Shown here: in pieces, positions 25,045 to 34,217 of the stretch | How the letters are laid out: every line of letters begins with the position of its first letter | Position numbering within the stretch: position 1 is the stretch's first letter | NCBI GenBank assembly: GCA_016789265.1 | Contig: JAEUQK010000029.1 | Coordinates: forward strand, 186,001-250,000 | Origin: Blastocatellia bacterium | Lineage (GTDB): Bacteria; Acidobacteriota; Blastocatellia; Pyrinomonadales; Pyrinomonadaceae | Length of the DNA: 64,000 nt | Reading direction: 5' to 3' | Translations under genes and position numbers: made by a program | Notes under the pieces: generated by a model | Seen by the model: the letters and a program-made list of their open reading frames with translations, nothing else | Told to the model about the DNA's origin: nothing | Databases searched by the model: none

Positions 25045-26556
25045 ATGAAAAACATACTTCTGTCAGCGATCCTCGCTCTCGTTTGCTTTCAATTCGTGAC
25101 TGCACAGGAAAAGGCCGAGGCCTTTGATAAATACGCCGAGGCGGCCCGAAAGACGTGGAATGTTCCGGGGATGTCCGTCGTTATCGTTCAGGACGGCAAG
25201 GTCGTTCTTTCGAAGGGCTACGGTGTGAGGGAACTCGGAAAGAATGAACCTGTGAATGCCCAGACGCTTTTCGGATGTATGTCAACCACCAAGGCGATGA
25301 CGGCCGCCGCTCTAGCGATGCTCGTTGACGAAGGCAAGGTCTCGCTCGATGACAAGGTCACTAAATACCTTCCGGGTTTTCGAGTGGACGACCGATACGT
25401 GACCGGTGACATTCGCGTGCGCGATCTCTTAACACATAACACTGGAATTGGAAATGCTGATTTCCTCTGGGCGTGGACGCCCGAACTGACCTCCTCGGAA
25501 GTCGTAAGCCGTATGCAATATGCACGGCAGGCATACCCGCTCCGCGGTGGATTCATTTACCAGAACATAATGTATCTCGTCGCGGGGCAGGTGATCGAAA
25601 AGGCCAGCGGAATGTCATGGGAGCGATTCATAACAGACCGATTATTTGAACCTCTCGGAATGACTGATACATATCCAAACCTTTTGATGTCCCTGAAATA
25701 TGCTAATCGTTCGAGCGCGCATCATGAGATCAAGGGAAAGATACAGCCGATCCCTGAAGACGTTGCCGATCCGATCGGCCCGGCGGGTTCGGTTTGGTCA
25801 ACGGCTGACGATATGGGCAAATGGGTCAGCTTTATGCTCGGCAACACGACTGTCAACGGCAAACAGCTTCTGAAGCCTGAAACTTACCGGGAACTCCTTA
25901 GGCCGCAGGTCGTCATACCGCCAAATGGCGGCTTTTACCCCACGACCGCGTTAACAAAACCACATTGGACAACTTACGCTCTCGGCTGGTTTCAACACGA
26001 TTATCGCGGCGAGATGGTGAATTTCCATACGGGCAGCCTTGACGGCAGAACAGCGATGATCGGGCTGATCCCGGACAAAAAGCTCGGTATTTACATTTTC
26101 GGCAATCTTGATCATGCCGAGGTCCGACACGCGCTGATGTACAAAGCCTTCGACCTTTTTGGATTCGGCGACGATTCGCGCGATTGGAGCACCGAAGCTA
26201 AAAGTTTGTATGACGGGCTGAAAGAAAAAACTAAAAAACAGATCGACGCAGTCAAAGCAAAACGTGTTGAGAACACAAAAACAAGCCTTGCCCTTGCTGA
26301 TCACGCGGGCAAATATTTCGATCCGTTCTACGGAACCGTTGAAGTTATATACACGGACGGGAAACTTCGTTTGATCCTTTCAAAGGACGTCACTGCCGAC
26401 CTCACGCACTGGCATTTCGAATCTTTTATGGCTACGTGGAGCAAGGCTTGGTGGGACGAGAACTTGATCTCATTCCAACTCGATCCGGCAACGGGAGAGG
26501 CTGCATCGATAGATCTGGATGGGGCGGTCTTTACGAAGATCAAGAAAACGAACTGA
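25045..26556 (+). CDS. Secreted serine hydrolase, beta-lactamase fold, with C-terminal beta domain
   Basis: The ATG at 25045 begins a clear signal peptide (MKNILLSAILALVCFQFVTAQ); the frame is open upstream but overlaps the acetyltransferase gene. In the 503-residue protein the motifs are S80-T-T-K83, Y172-Q-N174 and HTG (328-330), the active-site set of class C beta-lactamase-like hydrolases and D-amino-acid peptidases. The last 100 residues look like a DUF3471-type beta domain. It precedes a D-aminoacylase-like gene by only 23 bases, so both may act on D-amino-acid-containing peptides outside the cytoplasm, for example from cell walls. The substrate is inferred. Confidence 0.85.
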   Translation: MKNILLSAILALVCFQFVTAQEKAEAFDKYAEAARKTWNVPGMSVVIVQDGKVVLSKGYGVRELGKNEPVNAQTLFGCMSTTKAMTAAALAMLVDEGKVSLDDKVTKYLPGFRVDDRYVTGDIRVRDLLTHNTGIGNADFLWAWTPELTSSEVVSRMQYARQAYPLRGGFIYQNIMYLVAGQVIEKASGMSWERFITDRLFEPLGMTDTYPNLLMSLKYANRSSAHHEIKGKIQPIPEDVADPIGPAGSVWSTADDMGKWVSFMLGNTTVNGKQLLKPETYRELLRPQVVIPPNGGFYPTTALTKPHWTTYALGWFQHDYRGEMVNFHTGSLDGRTAMIGLIPDKKLGIYIFGNLDHAEVRHALMYKAFDLFGFGDDSRDWSTEAKSLYDGLKEKTKKQIDAVKAKRVENTKTSLALADHAGKYFDPFYGTVEVIYTDGKLRLILSKDVTADLTHWHFESFMATWSKAWWDENLISFQLDPATGEAASIDLDGAVFTKIKKTN

Positions 26557-26579
26557 TCTTTACTCCACGGAGAATTTAT

Positions 26580-28256
26580 ATGAAGAGACTACTGCTGTCG
26601 GCCTTTCTGCTTTGTTGGGGTGCAACTATCGCGGCCGCGCAGACCCGATATGACGTGATCATTCGCGGCGGAATGGTGTATGACGGGTCGGGCAAGGCGC
26701 CGATCAAGGCAGACATCGGGATCATAGGCGACAAGATAGCGTCAGTAGGCGATCTGCGAAAGTCCACAGCGGCTCAGATCGTCGATGCATCTGGTCTGGC
26801 CGTCGCACCGGGCTTCATCAACATGCTCTCGTGGTCAACCGAGTCAATGATCGTCGATCCTCGTTCTCTTGGCGAACTCAAACAGGGCGTCACGACACAG
26901 ATCATGGGTGAAGGCTGGTCGATGGGCCCGCTCAATGCTCGGATGAAAAAACAGATGAAGGACGACCAGGGCGATCTCAAATACGAGATCGAATGGACGT
27001 CCTTGTCGGACTATCTGAACTATCTCGAAAAACGAGGTACCTCTCAAAATGTCGCTTCCTACATCGGCGCCACGACGATTCGAATGTACGTGCTTGGCGA
27101 GGCCGATGTTCAGCCTACTGCCGCACAGTTGCAGCAGATGCGCGACCTCGTTCGTTCAGAAATGAAAGCGGGAGCACTCGGTATTGGGTCGTCATTGATC
27201 TACCCGCCGGCATTTTTCGCGAAAACCGAAGAGCTGATCGAGATGTGCAAGGTCGCGGCCGAATATAAGGGCAAATACATCTCACATATGCGCAGCGAGG
27301 GAAACAAACTTGACGAGGCTGTGGACGAACTCATCCGTATTGCCCGCGAAGCAAAAATACCAGCCGAGATCTATCACCTCAAAGCTGCCGGAAAGGACAA
27401 CTGGGGCAAGATGGATGGCGTGTTGAAAAAGGTCGAGGCCGCTCGAAAAAGCGGGCTAAAGATCACGGCCGATATGTACACATACCCGGCGGGGGCGACC
27501 GGCCTCGATGCGTCGATGCCGCCATGGGCACTCGATGGTGGTTATACCGAACTTTTTAAACGCATCAAGGACCACGATACGCGCAAACGGATCCTCGAAG
27601 ATATGCGCACGCCTAGCGATAAATGGGAGAATCTTCGGCTCGCTGCCGGGTCTGCCGATAACGTGATCCTTGTCGGCTTTAAAAATGAAAAGCTGAAGCC
27701 GCTGACGGGCAAGACGCTCGGCGAAGTGGCGAAAATGCGCGGGACCGACCCAGAGAACACCGTCCTCGATCTGGTTCTTGAAGATGGTTCGCGTGTTGGG
27801 ACGGTTTACTTCCTTATGGACGAAGCTAATATCAAGAAGCAGATAAAGGTGCCATGGGTCTCTTTCGGTTCCGATGCCGAATCGATCGCTCCTGAGGGAG
27901 TGTTTCTGAGATCGAATCCCCATCCTCGTGCTTACGGCAATTTCGCTCGACTGCTTGGCAAATACGTCCGCGACGAAAAGATCATTCCGTTGCAGGAAGC
28001 CATCCGAAGATTAACGAGTCTGCCCGCCGGCAATCTCGAGCTTGACCGCCGCGGATCACTTAAAAAAGGTTACTTCGCCGACGTGGTTATCTTCGATCCG
28101 AAAACGATAGCCGATAAGGCGACCTTTGAAAAACCACATCAGTTCGCTGTCGGCGTACGCGACGTTTTTGTCAATGGAGTCGCCGTCCTGAAAGACGGTG
28201 AACACACCGGGAAATTCTCGGGCCGCGCACTGTGGGGCCCCGGAAAGGTCAAATAA
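26580..28256 (+). CDS. Secreted N-acyl-D-amino-acid deacylase-like amidohydrolase
   Basis: The ATG at 26580 follows GGAG by eight bases and starts a signal peptide (cleavage near AAAQ, residue 21). The 558-residue protein has the amidohydrolase fold of D-aminoacylases: an N-terminal beta segment (RYDVIIRGGMVYDGSGKAP), ISHMRSEG (expected metal histidine), IYHLKAAG (second histidine) and a FGSDAES aspartate near the end. The HxH pair that normally follows PGFID is missing: the sequence reads PGFINMLSWSTE. This variant subfamily may bind only one metal or act differently. It forms a tight unit with the upstream serine hydrolase. Confidence 0.82.
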   Translation: MKRLLLSAFLLCWGATIAAAQTRYDVIIRGGMVYDGSGKAPIKADIGIIGDKIASVGDLRKSTAAQIVDASGLAVAPGFINMLSWSTESMIVDPRSLGELKQGVTTQIMGEGWSMGPLNARMKKQMKDDQGDLKYEIEWTSLSDYLNYLEKRGTSQNVASYIGATTIRMYVLGEADVQPTAAQLQQMRDLVRSEMKAGALGIGSSLIYPPAFFAKTEELIEMCKVAAEYKGKYISHMRSEGNKLDEAVDELIRIAREAKIPAEIYHLKAAGKDNWGKMDGVLKKVEAARKSGLKITADMYTYPAGATGLDASMPPWALDGGYTELFKRIKDHDTRKRILEDMRTPSDKWENLRLAAGSADNVILVGFKNEKLKPLTGKTLGEVAKMRGTDPENTVLDLVLEDGSRVGTVYFLMDEANIKKQIKVPWVSFGSDAESIAPEGVFLRSNPHPRAYGNFARLLGKYVRDEKIIPLQEAIRRLTSLPAGNLELDRRGSLKKGYFADVVIFDPKTIADKATFEKPHQFAVGVRDVFVNGVAVLKDGEHTGKFSGRALWGPGKVK

Positions 28257-29858
28257 ATGAAACGCTGTCCAGAATGCAGGCGAGACTATTTCGATGACAC
28301 GCTGCTGTACTGTCTCGACGACGGAAATGCGTTGCTCGAGGGCCCGGCGTCCGGGTCAGAACCGCCTGGGTCAGCGGGCGGTCAGTACGACGAACCTCAG
28401 ACGGCGATCCTGCACAATATCTCATCTCCGGCCGACGCGGCGACACGGCCGCGGATAGACGCGACAGCCGGAGAAAAGTCGGCTAAAAACTCGATCGCGG
28501 TTTTGCCTTTCGTTAACATGAGCGCCGACAGCGAGAACGAATATTTCTGCGACGGCCTGGCAGAAGAGATATTGAATGCTCTCGCCCGAGTCGATAGGTT
28601 AAAGGTCGCGGCCCGCACATCGGCATTCTCTTTCAAAGGCCGAAACGCAAAAGTGAGTGAGATCGCCGCCGCATTGAACGTAAATTCAGTGCTTGAGGGC
28701 AGCGTCAGAAAGTCTAATGACCGCCTGCGGATCACCGCCCAACTCGTTAACGCCGAGGATGGCTACCATCTCTGGTCAGAACGCTACGATCGCGAGATGA
28801 AAGACATCTTTGACATACAGGACGAGATAGCGATGGCTGTGGTCGAAGCACTGAAGATAAAACTTCTCGGCGAGGAAAGAGCCGCAGTGCTCAAGCGGCA
28901 AACGCAAAGCTCCGAAGCCTACGAATTCTATCTTCGAGGCTTATCGCATTTCAATAAATGGACGCCGACGGATTTTGAAAAGGCCATTGAGAACTTTCAG
29001 CGGGCCATCGCCATCGATCCGAATTACGCGTCAGCGTTCGCTGCTCTGGCTGACTCATTCACGGAGTTGTCTTTCTTTTCTTTTTCGGTGGCGGACCCGG
29101 GCCCCAAAGCCAGAGTTGCCGCCGAAAGGGCATTGAAACTGGACGATGGCCTCGCCGAAGCTCACAATTCGCTCGCCCTCATAAAGATGTACTTCGACTG
29201 GGACTATGCGGGAGCCGAATCTGAATTCAAACGGGCGGCCTCGATCAATCCGGGCAATGCGTCCGTCCATATGTGGTACGGATGGTTCCTCGGCTTGATG
29301 GGGCGTTTCGACGAGAGCCTCGGGGAACTGAACCGTGCACGGGAGTTAGATCCACTTTCCGCTCCAAATATCAACGCGATCGGCGTCGTCCTCTATTGGT
29401 CCGGTCAGACGGAAAAGGCGATCACGCAGTTCAAGGATGTCCTGGAGTTACACCCGAACTACCCGGTGGCCATAGCCTTTCTGGCTGAAGCTTATACTCA
29501 GAAAGGCGACCTTTCGTCGGCCGCCTCGACGATCGGAAAGCTCGCATCTGACGCAATGGATCCTCAGGCATTATCGGTGATGGGATATGTTTACGCGAGA
29601 TCGGGCGATCGGGACAAGGCACTTTTTATCGTGGATGAATTTGTCAAGCGTTCCGGTGCAGATTACCTGCCGGCGATCAACTTCGCGCATATATATGCCG
29701 GGCTCGGCGATCACGAAGAGGCCCTAAAATGGCTGGCCAAAGCCTGCGATGATCGAGTGACCTGGGTGCCATTCATGAGAATCGATCCAAAATTGGCTGT
29801 GCTTCGCTCGGACCCGCGCTTCAAAGAGTTGCTGAAGCGAGCCGGCTTTACTGTATAG
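28257..29858 (+). CDS. Half-zinc-ribbon / FlgO-like / TPR protein without membrane segment (paralogue 1)
   Basis: Starts on the base after the previous stop codon. Domains: cysteines 4, 7 and 19 in KRCPECRRD...CLDDG form a three-cysteine half ribbon; a linker carries DEPQTAIL (threonine 49); an FlgO-like domain occupies about 80-220 (IAVLPFVNMSADSENEYFCDGLAEEI); TPR repeats run from about 225 to the end. No membrane helix is visible, unlike three of its paralogues. The FlgO part is of the adenylate-cyclase-associated subtype (FCDGLAEEI...YHLWSERYDREMKDIFDIQDEI). Function is unknown; a scaffold or sensor role is plausible. Confidence 0.8.
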   Translation: MKRCPECRRDYFDDTLLYCLDDGNALLEGPASGSEPPGSAGGQYDEPQTAILHNISSPADAATRPRIDATAGEKSAKNSIAVLPFVNMSADSENEYFCDGLAEEILNALARVDRLKVAARTSAFSFKGRNAKVSEIAAALNVNSVLEGSVRKSNDRLRITAQLVNAEDGYHLWSERYDREMKDIFDIQDEIAMAVVEALKIKLLGEERAAVLKRQTQSSEAYEFYLRGLSHFNKWTPTDFEKAIENFQRAIAIDPNYASAFAALADSFTELSFFSFSVADPGPKARVAAERALKLDDGLAEAHNSLALIKMYFDWDYAGAESEFKRAASINPGNASVHMWYGWFLGLMGRFDESLGELNRARELDPLSAPNINAIGVVLYWSGQTEKAITQFKDVLELHPNYPVAIAFLAEAYTQKGDLSSAASTIGKLASDAMDPQALSVMGYVYARSGDRDKALFIVDEFVKRSGADYLPAINFAHIYAGLGDHEEALKWLAKACDDRVTWVPFMRIDPKLAVLRSDPRFKELLKRAGFTV

Positions 29859-29864
29859 ACTTTT

Positions 29865-31844
29865 ATGAAACGCTGCCCTGAATGTAGAAAAGACTATCTC
29901 GACGACAGCCTTTTATACTGTCTCGACGATGGCACCGCGCTTGTGCAGGGCACGGTCTCGGACGAGCCGGCGACGGCGATATTGTCGGGCGATCGTGTTT
30001 CGGATGAAAGTCTGACGAAGCAGCTTAGAACCGACGAAACGGGGTCGGGGTCGAGGTCGGTTACGTTCAGCCTCCCGGCATTTCTTTCGGGGCAAAAGCT
30101 GCCGTGGATCTTCGCTGCTTTGCTGGCGTTCGTCGCGACCCTGTTTGCGTACGCATACTTCAAAGGATCTGCGAATGGCGACTCAAAGGCGGTCATGGCG
30201 GCGTTCGAGCCGCCGTCGGAACTGGCTTTCAACGACACTCAACCGGACGCGGCGGTCATTTCGCCTGACGGTGAGAAGATCGCTTTTACCGCGACCTCGG
30301 CGGACGGAAAGAGCATGCTCTACGTTCGCAGCCTCAATTCGATGGAAGTGAAGCTTCTGCCGGGTTCCGACAATGCGCTGGAGCCATTCTGGTCGCCGGA
30401 CAGCCGTTCTATCGCCTACGGCTCCAACGGAAAGCTCAAGCGCTCCGATTTGACGGGCACAAGCGCGCAGGTGTTGTGCGATTCCGCTCGCCTGGTCGGC
30501 GGAACCTGGAGCAAAGACGGCGTTATCATCTTCGGGCACGATTACGATAAAGATCTCTTACAGGTTTCGACGAAGGGCGGCGAGCCGACGCCTTTGAACA
30601 CCGCAGAGCCCGTGCGCAGTCGTCACCCGTACTTTCTGCCCGACGGTCGCCATTTTGTTTTTCCGAAACAACGGGCAGGCCTGTGGGTGGGCTCGCTGGA
30701 TTCGCCGGAGCTCAAACAGATGGTCTCGGAACAACGTGGACCGACCGCGTACGCCACACCGGGCTGGCTGATCTTTTTTCAAAACGATGTGCTGATGGCG
30801 CAGGCTTTTGATGCGGAAAAACTCACCGTGACAGCCGAGCCGATACCGCTTTTGACAGGCGTGACAAACGCTGCTAATGCCCGGCGGTTTTCTGTTTCGG
30901 AGAACGGTGTCTTTGTTGCGACGGGAGTGTGGCAGCCGAGTTATCAGCTCGTCTGGTACGACCGCGAAGGAAAGCAAACGGGAGCGATCGATGCTCCGAT
31001 GAAGGTCACGGTCGGTCAAAGCCCCATGCTTTCACCCGATGGGAAACGTCTGGTAGTGAGAAGAGTGCAAGGCCTGCTTGAAGGCGCTGCCGGCGGGGCG
31101 AACTCAAATATTTGGGTAGTCGATCTCGAAAAAGGGGGAACGGGACTTCGACTAACTAATACATTCAGTCAGATGCCCGTCTGGTCGCCAGACGGAACCC
31201 GCATTTTGCATAACGCCGGGAATAGCATCGTTGTGAGATCTGCCACCGGCTCTGGTGATGCGGAGACTCTGGTGCCGCGGACCGCTTTTCCCACGGCATG
31301 GTCGCCGGACGGTCGTTTCATCCTTTACACGGAACGCGGGGTCAAGACGCGCATGGACATCTGGGCGCTGCCGCTGTTCGGTGACAAAAAAGAATATCAG
31401 TTGTTGAATTCGGCGTTCGACGAGCAAAACCCGCAGCTTTCGCCCGACGGTCGTTGGCTGGCTTACACATCAGACGAAACGGGCACTCCCGAAGTCTACG
31501 TCAAATCATTTTCGGCGGACGGCAAATTGGGTCCTGACAAAAAGCTCATCTCATCCAAAGGCGGCAGACTTCCGATCTGGCGGCGCGACGGCAGCGAACT
31601 CTTTTTCATCGCATCGGACTCCTCGATGATGGCTGCCTCGGTGCAAAGTGGCGGAACCGAATTTCAATTCGACGCGCCGAAGCCGCTTTTCAAAACTCGA
31701 ACCTTGTCGCTTGAGGGCGCCATTTTTCACGAATACGACGTCTCGGCCGACGGTCAAAAATTCCTCATCGGCACGATCATGGGAGACTCAAAGGCACCGT
31801 CGCCAACGTTGATCTTGAATTGGACGGCCCTGTTGAAAAAATAG
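29865..31844 (+). CDS. Half-zinc-ribbon / TM / TolB-like beta-propeller protein (paralogue 2)
   Basis: Shares the N-terminal half ribbon (cysteines 4, 7, 19; CLDDG) and DEPATAIL motif (threonine 37) with its neighbours. One membrane helix follows at about 80-98, then an extracytoplasmic region of about 550 residues with PD40/TolB-type propeller blades: ISPDGEKIAFTA, WSPDSRSIAY, LSPDGKRLVV, WSPDGTRILH, WSPDGRFILY, LSPDGRWLAYTSDE. The final part (ADGQKFLIGT) closes the propeller. It thus replaces the FlgO/TPR ectodomain by a propeller, which often binds proteins or carbohydrates. It lies six bases after paralogue 1. Confidence 0.83.
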   Translation: MKRCPECRKDYLDDSLLYCLDDGTALVQGTVSDEPATAILSGDRVSDESLTKQLRTDETGSGSRSVTFSLPAFLSGQKLPWIFAALLAFVATLFAYAYFKGSANGDSKAVMAAFEPPSELAFNDTQPDAAVISPDGEKIAFTATSADGKSMLYVRSLNSMEVKLLPGSDNALEPFWSPDSRSIAYGSNGKLKRSDLTGTSAQVLCDSARLVGGTWSKDGVIIFGHDYDKDLLQVSTKGGEPTPLNTAEPVRSRHPYFLPDGRHFVFPKQRAGLWVGSLDSPELKQMVSEQRGPTAYATPGWLIFFQNDVLMAQAFDAEKLTVTAEPIPLLTGVTNAANARRFSVSENGVFVATGVWQPSYQLVWYDREGKQTGAIDAPMKVTVGQSPMLSPDGKRLVVRRVQGLLEGAAGGANSNIWVVDLEKGGTGLRLTNTFSQMPVWSPDGTRILHNAGNSIVVRSATGSGDAETLVPRTAFPTAWSPDGRFILYTERGVKTRMDIWALPLFGDKKEYQLLNSAFDEQNPQLSPDGRWLAYTSDETGTPEVYVKSFSADGKLGPDKKLISSKGGRLPIWRRDGSELFFIASDSSMMAASVQSGGTEFQFDAPKPLFKTRTLSLEGAIFHEYDVSADGQKFLIGTIMGDSKAPSPTLILNWTALLKK

Positions 31845-31894
31845 TTTAAGAAACGCTGTCGCCCGCTAAGCGGCCCATTGCGATCGAGGAAAAG

Positions 31895-33106
31895 ATGAAG
31901 AACTTATCAAGACGAGAAATGCTGGGAGGGATTGCAGGTGCGGCTGCAATGGCCGGGGCCGCACCGTTGCTGGATGCACGGCCGTCGTTAGCTCAAACGA
32001 GCGAGTACGGCTTTACACCCGGGTTGATCTATCTTAATACCGGTTCGCTCGGGCCGACGCCTCGTTCTATTTTTGAACAGGTGTTAAAGGCGTGGACAGA
32101 TCTGGAGTTGAATCCGGTCAATAAGGCCTATGGCGGCACGACCCATGTGCTTGCCGACAAGACACGCGAATTGGTCGGTTCTCTGATCGGCTGTTCGGCG
32201 GATGAGGTGCTTCTGACCCGAAGCACGACCAATGCAATGAATATCGCCGGGCTTGGGATGGACCTTGGTTCGGGCGATCGCGTTCTGACGACGGATGTTG
32301 AACACGAAGGCGGCAGCGCCGTTTGGAAACACCTTGAGAAGCGCCGAGGTGTCATAATTGACCGCATTGCGATCGCATCGGACGATCACGACGTCAAGGG
32401 CATTGTCGGGCGATTTGAGCGTGCGATCGGGAAAGAGACAAAGGTCATCAGCGTAAGCCACGTGATCACCTCGACCGGCCTGCGGATGCCCATTCAAGAG
32501 ATCGTCGCGTTAGCGAAAGGCCGAAACATTCTGACCGTGGTGGACGGAGCACAGGCCGCCGGAAACACTGTGGTGGATGTCAAGAAGATCGGCTGTGACG
32601 CATACGCCGCTCCGGGACATAAGTGGCTCTCGGCGCCGAAGGGCACGGGCTTTCTGTACATCAGTAAAGACGCCCAGTCGAAGATCCAGCCGGTCGAATG
32701 GACGGACGGCAAAGCATTTGTACTTGGGTCGGCCGGCATGGGATCGCTGCCCTTGATGGTCGGTCTCGGAGCGGCTATTCAGGCTGCCCAAAAGCGCGGA
32801 ATAGCGGCCGCCGAAGAGCGGAACCTTCGCCTCAGAAACCGCGCCTACGAGGGCCTGAAAAAGATCGCCAAAGTGCAAGTCGTAAGTGCTCCGCCGGGAC
32901 CTCTCGCGACGGCTCTGGTCGCTTTTCGCCTTCCCGACGCAGTCGATAGCTCCGCATTCCGCAGCACGATGCGGGAGAAGTACGACATCATGCTGAAGCA
33001 GACCGAGAAACGCTGGGGCAACGGCATGCGTATCTCGTCGCATTACTTCAACACCGAAGCCGATATCGACGCTGCTCTCAAGGCGATCGCGACTGAGTTG
33101 TCCTGA
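31895..33106 (+). CDS. Tat-exported class V aminotransferase-fold protein
   Basis: A 403-residue PLP enzyme of the cysteine desulfurase / isopenicillin-N-epimerase-like class V fold. It begins with a twin-arginine signal (LSRREMLGG, residues 4-12, followed by a hydrophobic run to about 25), so it should be exported folded with its cofactor. PLP residues are visible: D217 and Q220 in VVDGAQAAG, then H242-K243 in APGHKWLSAPKG with the Schiff-base lysine 243. A likely reaction is epimerisation, beta-elimination or transamination of an amino acid in the periplasm; the substrate is unknown. It lies between paralogues 2 and 3 on the same strand. Confidence 0.82.
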   Translation: MKNLSRREMLGGIAGAAAMAGAAPLLDARPSLAQTSEYGFTPGLIYLNTGSLGPTPRSIFEQVLKAWTDLELNPVNKAYGGTTHVLADKTRELVGSLIGCSADEVLLTRSTTNAMNIAGLGMDLGSGDRVLTTDVEHEGGSAVWKHLEKRRGVIIDRIAIASDDHDVKGIVGRFERAIGKETKVISVSHVITSTGLRMPIQEIVALAKGRNILTVVDGAQAAGNTVVDVKKIGCDAYAAPGHKWLSAPKGTGFLYISKDAQSKIQPVEWTDGKAFVLGSAGMGSLPLMVGLGAAIQAAQKRGIAAAEERNLRLRNRAYEGLKKIAKVQVVSAPPGPLATALVAFRLPDAVDSSAFRSTMREKYDIMLKQTEKRWGNGMRISSHYFNTEADIDAALKAIATELS

Positions 33107-33253
33107 CCACACCGGCTGTAAAACGCTGCTCTTAATGCATGCGAGATCATTACGATGAGAGCTTTTTATTATCGGGGTTGGAAAGTTGCAAGAGAATTGG
33201 AGTGTCCAGAATGGAAAGCTCGAAAGCGAGTTCAATTACTTAGGAAGAAACAA

Positions 33254-34192
33254 ATGATCAGAAAAATGGTTGTAAGTGTAGCGATAATGGTTACCCTTGC
33301 GGCGGTCGCGAACGCACAGAAGGATATGTCGAAAAGCGGCATTATCGGCAAGGACCATTTTGTTACCAGTAACGGGCTGAAGGTCTACTTGTGGGAGAAA
33401 TACCACAAGGATCTCGCAAAGACGTTTGCGAAAACAAACAAGATCGTGCTGCTTGTCCACGGGGCGACATGGACGGGCCGGCCGGATTTTGATCTGCAGA
33501 TACGCGATTATTCGCTGATGGACTTTCTCGCCAGGAACGGCTATGACGTTTGGGCGATCGATATTCACGGCTATGGACGATCGGAAAAGACCGACAAGGA
33601 TTGGTCGGACACTGCATCTGCGGCCGGCGATATCGGGGCGGCGGTCGATTACATTACAAAACTGAGAGGCGTCGAGAAAATGTCCATTCTAGGCTGGTCG
33701 TGGGGAACGCAGACGACCGGGCTATACACAATGCGGCATCCTGAAAAGGTCCAGAAGCTGATCCTGTTCGCCATGGCGTGGAAGCCGCCGCCGGGAACAC
33801 AGCTTCCGCCGCCGCCAAAAGAACAGTATCGCGTAACCACCGAGGCCGGAGCCCGATCCGATTTTATTCCGGGCCAGTATGAGGCGGATGTTGTCGATCT
33901 GTACGTAAAGGAAGCCCTGCCTGAAGTGCCGAAAGCTCCAAACGGTGTTAGGGTCGATTTCGCTACCAAGCTGCCGATCCTCGATCCCGCGGCGATCCGC
34001 GTGCCGACTCTGATCATTCGTCCCGAAAAGGATTTTCTTAGCTCAGAAGCTCAAACGCTGGAGTTCTTCCAAAAGCTCGGGACCAATTACAAAAGCTATG
34101 TGTTCCTCCCCGACGGCCGCCATGCCATCTTGCTGGAAAAGAACTATCGAAAATTTCAGGATGTCGTTCTCGGCTTTTTGAACCAACATTAG
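33254..34192 (+). CDS. Secreted alpha/beta hydrolase
   Basis: The ATG at 33254 has AGGA eight bases upstream and gives a signal peptide ending in VANAQ (about 22). An upstream ATG at 33155 would add 33 charged residues. The 312-residue protein has the fold's landmarks: LLVHGATWTG (oxyanion region, 66-75), nucleophile S149 in GWSWG, and an acid and histidine near the end (RPEKDFLS and DGRHAIL). A proline-rich loop (PPPGTQLPPPPK) sits in the cap region. It could act as an esterase, lipase or epoxide hydrolase; the substrate cannot be told. It lies between two array paralogues and ends 25 bases before paralogue 3. Confidence 0.82.
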   Translation: MIRKMVVSVAIMVTLAAVANAQKDMSKSGIIGKDHFVTSNGLKVYLWEKYHKDLAKTFAKTNKIVLLVHGATWTGRPDFDLQIRDYSLMDFLARNGYDVWAIDIHGYGRSEKTDKDWSDTASAAGDIGAAVDYITKLRGVEKMSILGWSWGTQTTGLYTMRHPEKVQKLILFAMAWKPPPGTQLPPPPKEQYRVTTEAGARSDFIPGQYEADVVDLYVKEALPEVPKAPNGVRVDFATKLPILDPAAIRVPTLIIRPEKDFLSSEAQTLEFFQKLGTNYKSYVFLPDGRHAILLEKNYRKFQDVVLGFLNQH

Positions 34193-34217
34193 TTTTGCCC
34201 GTGCGAAACAAAACGCT

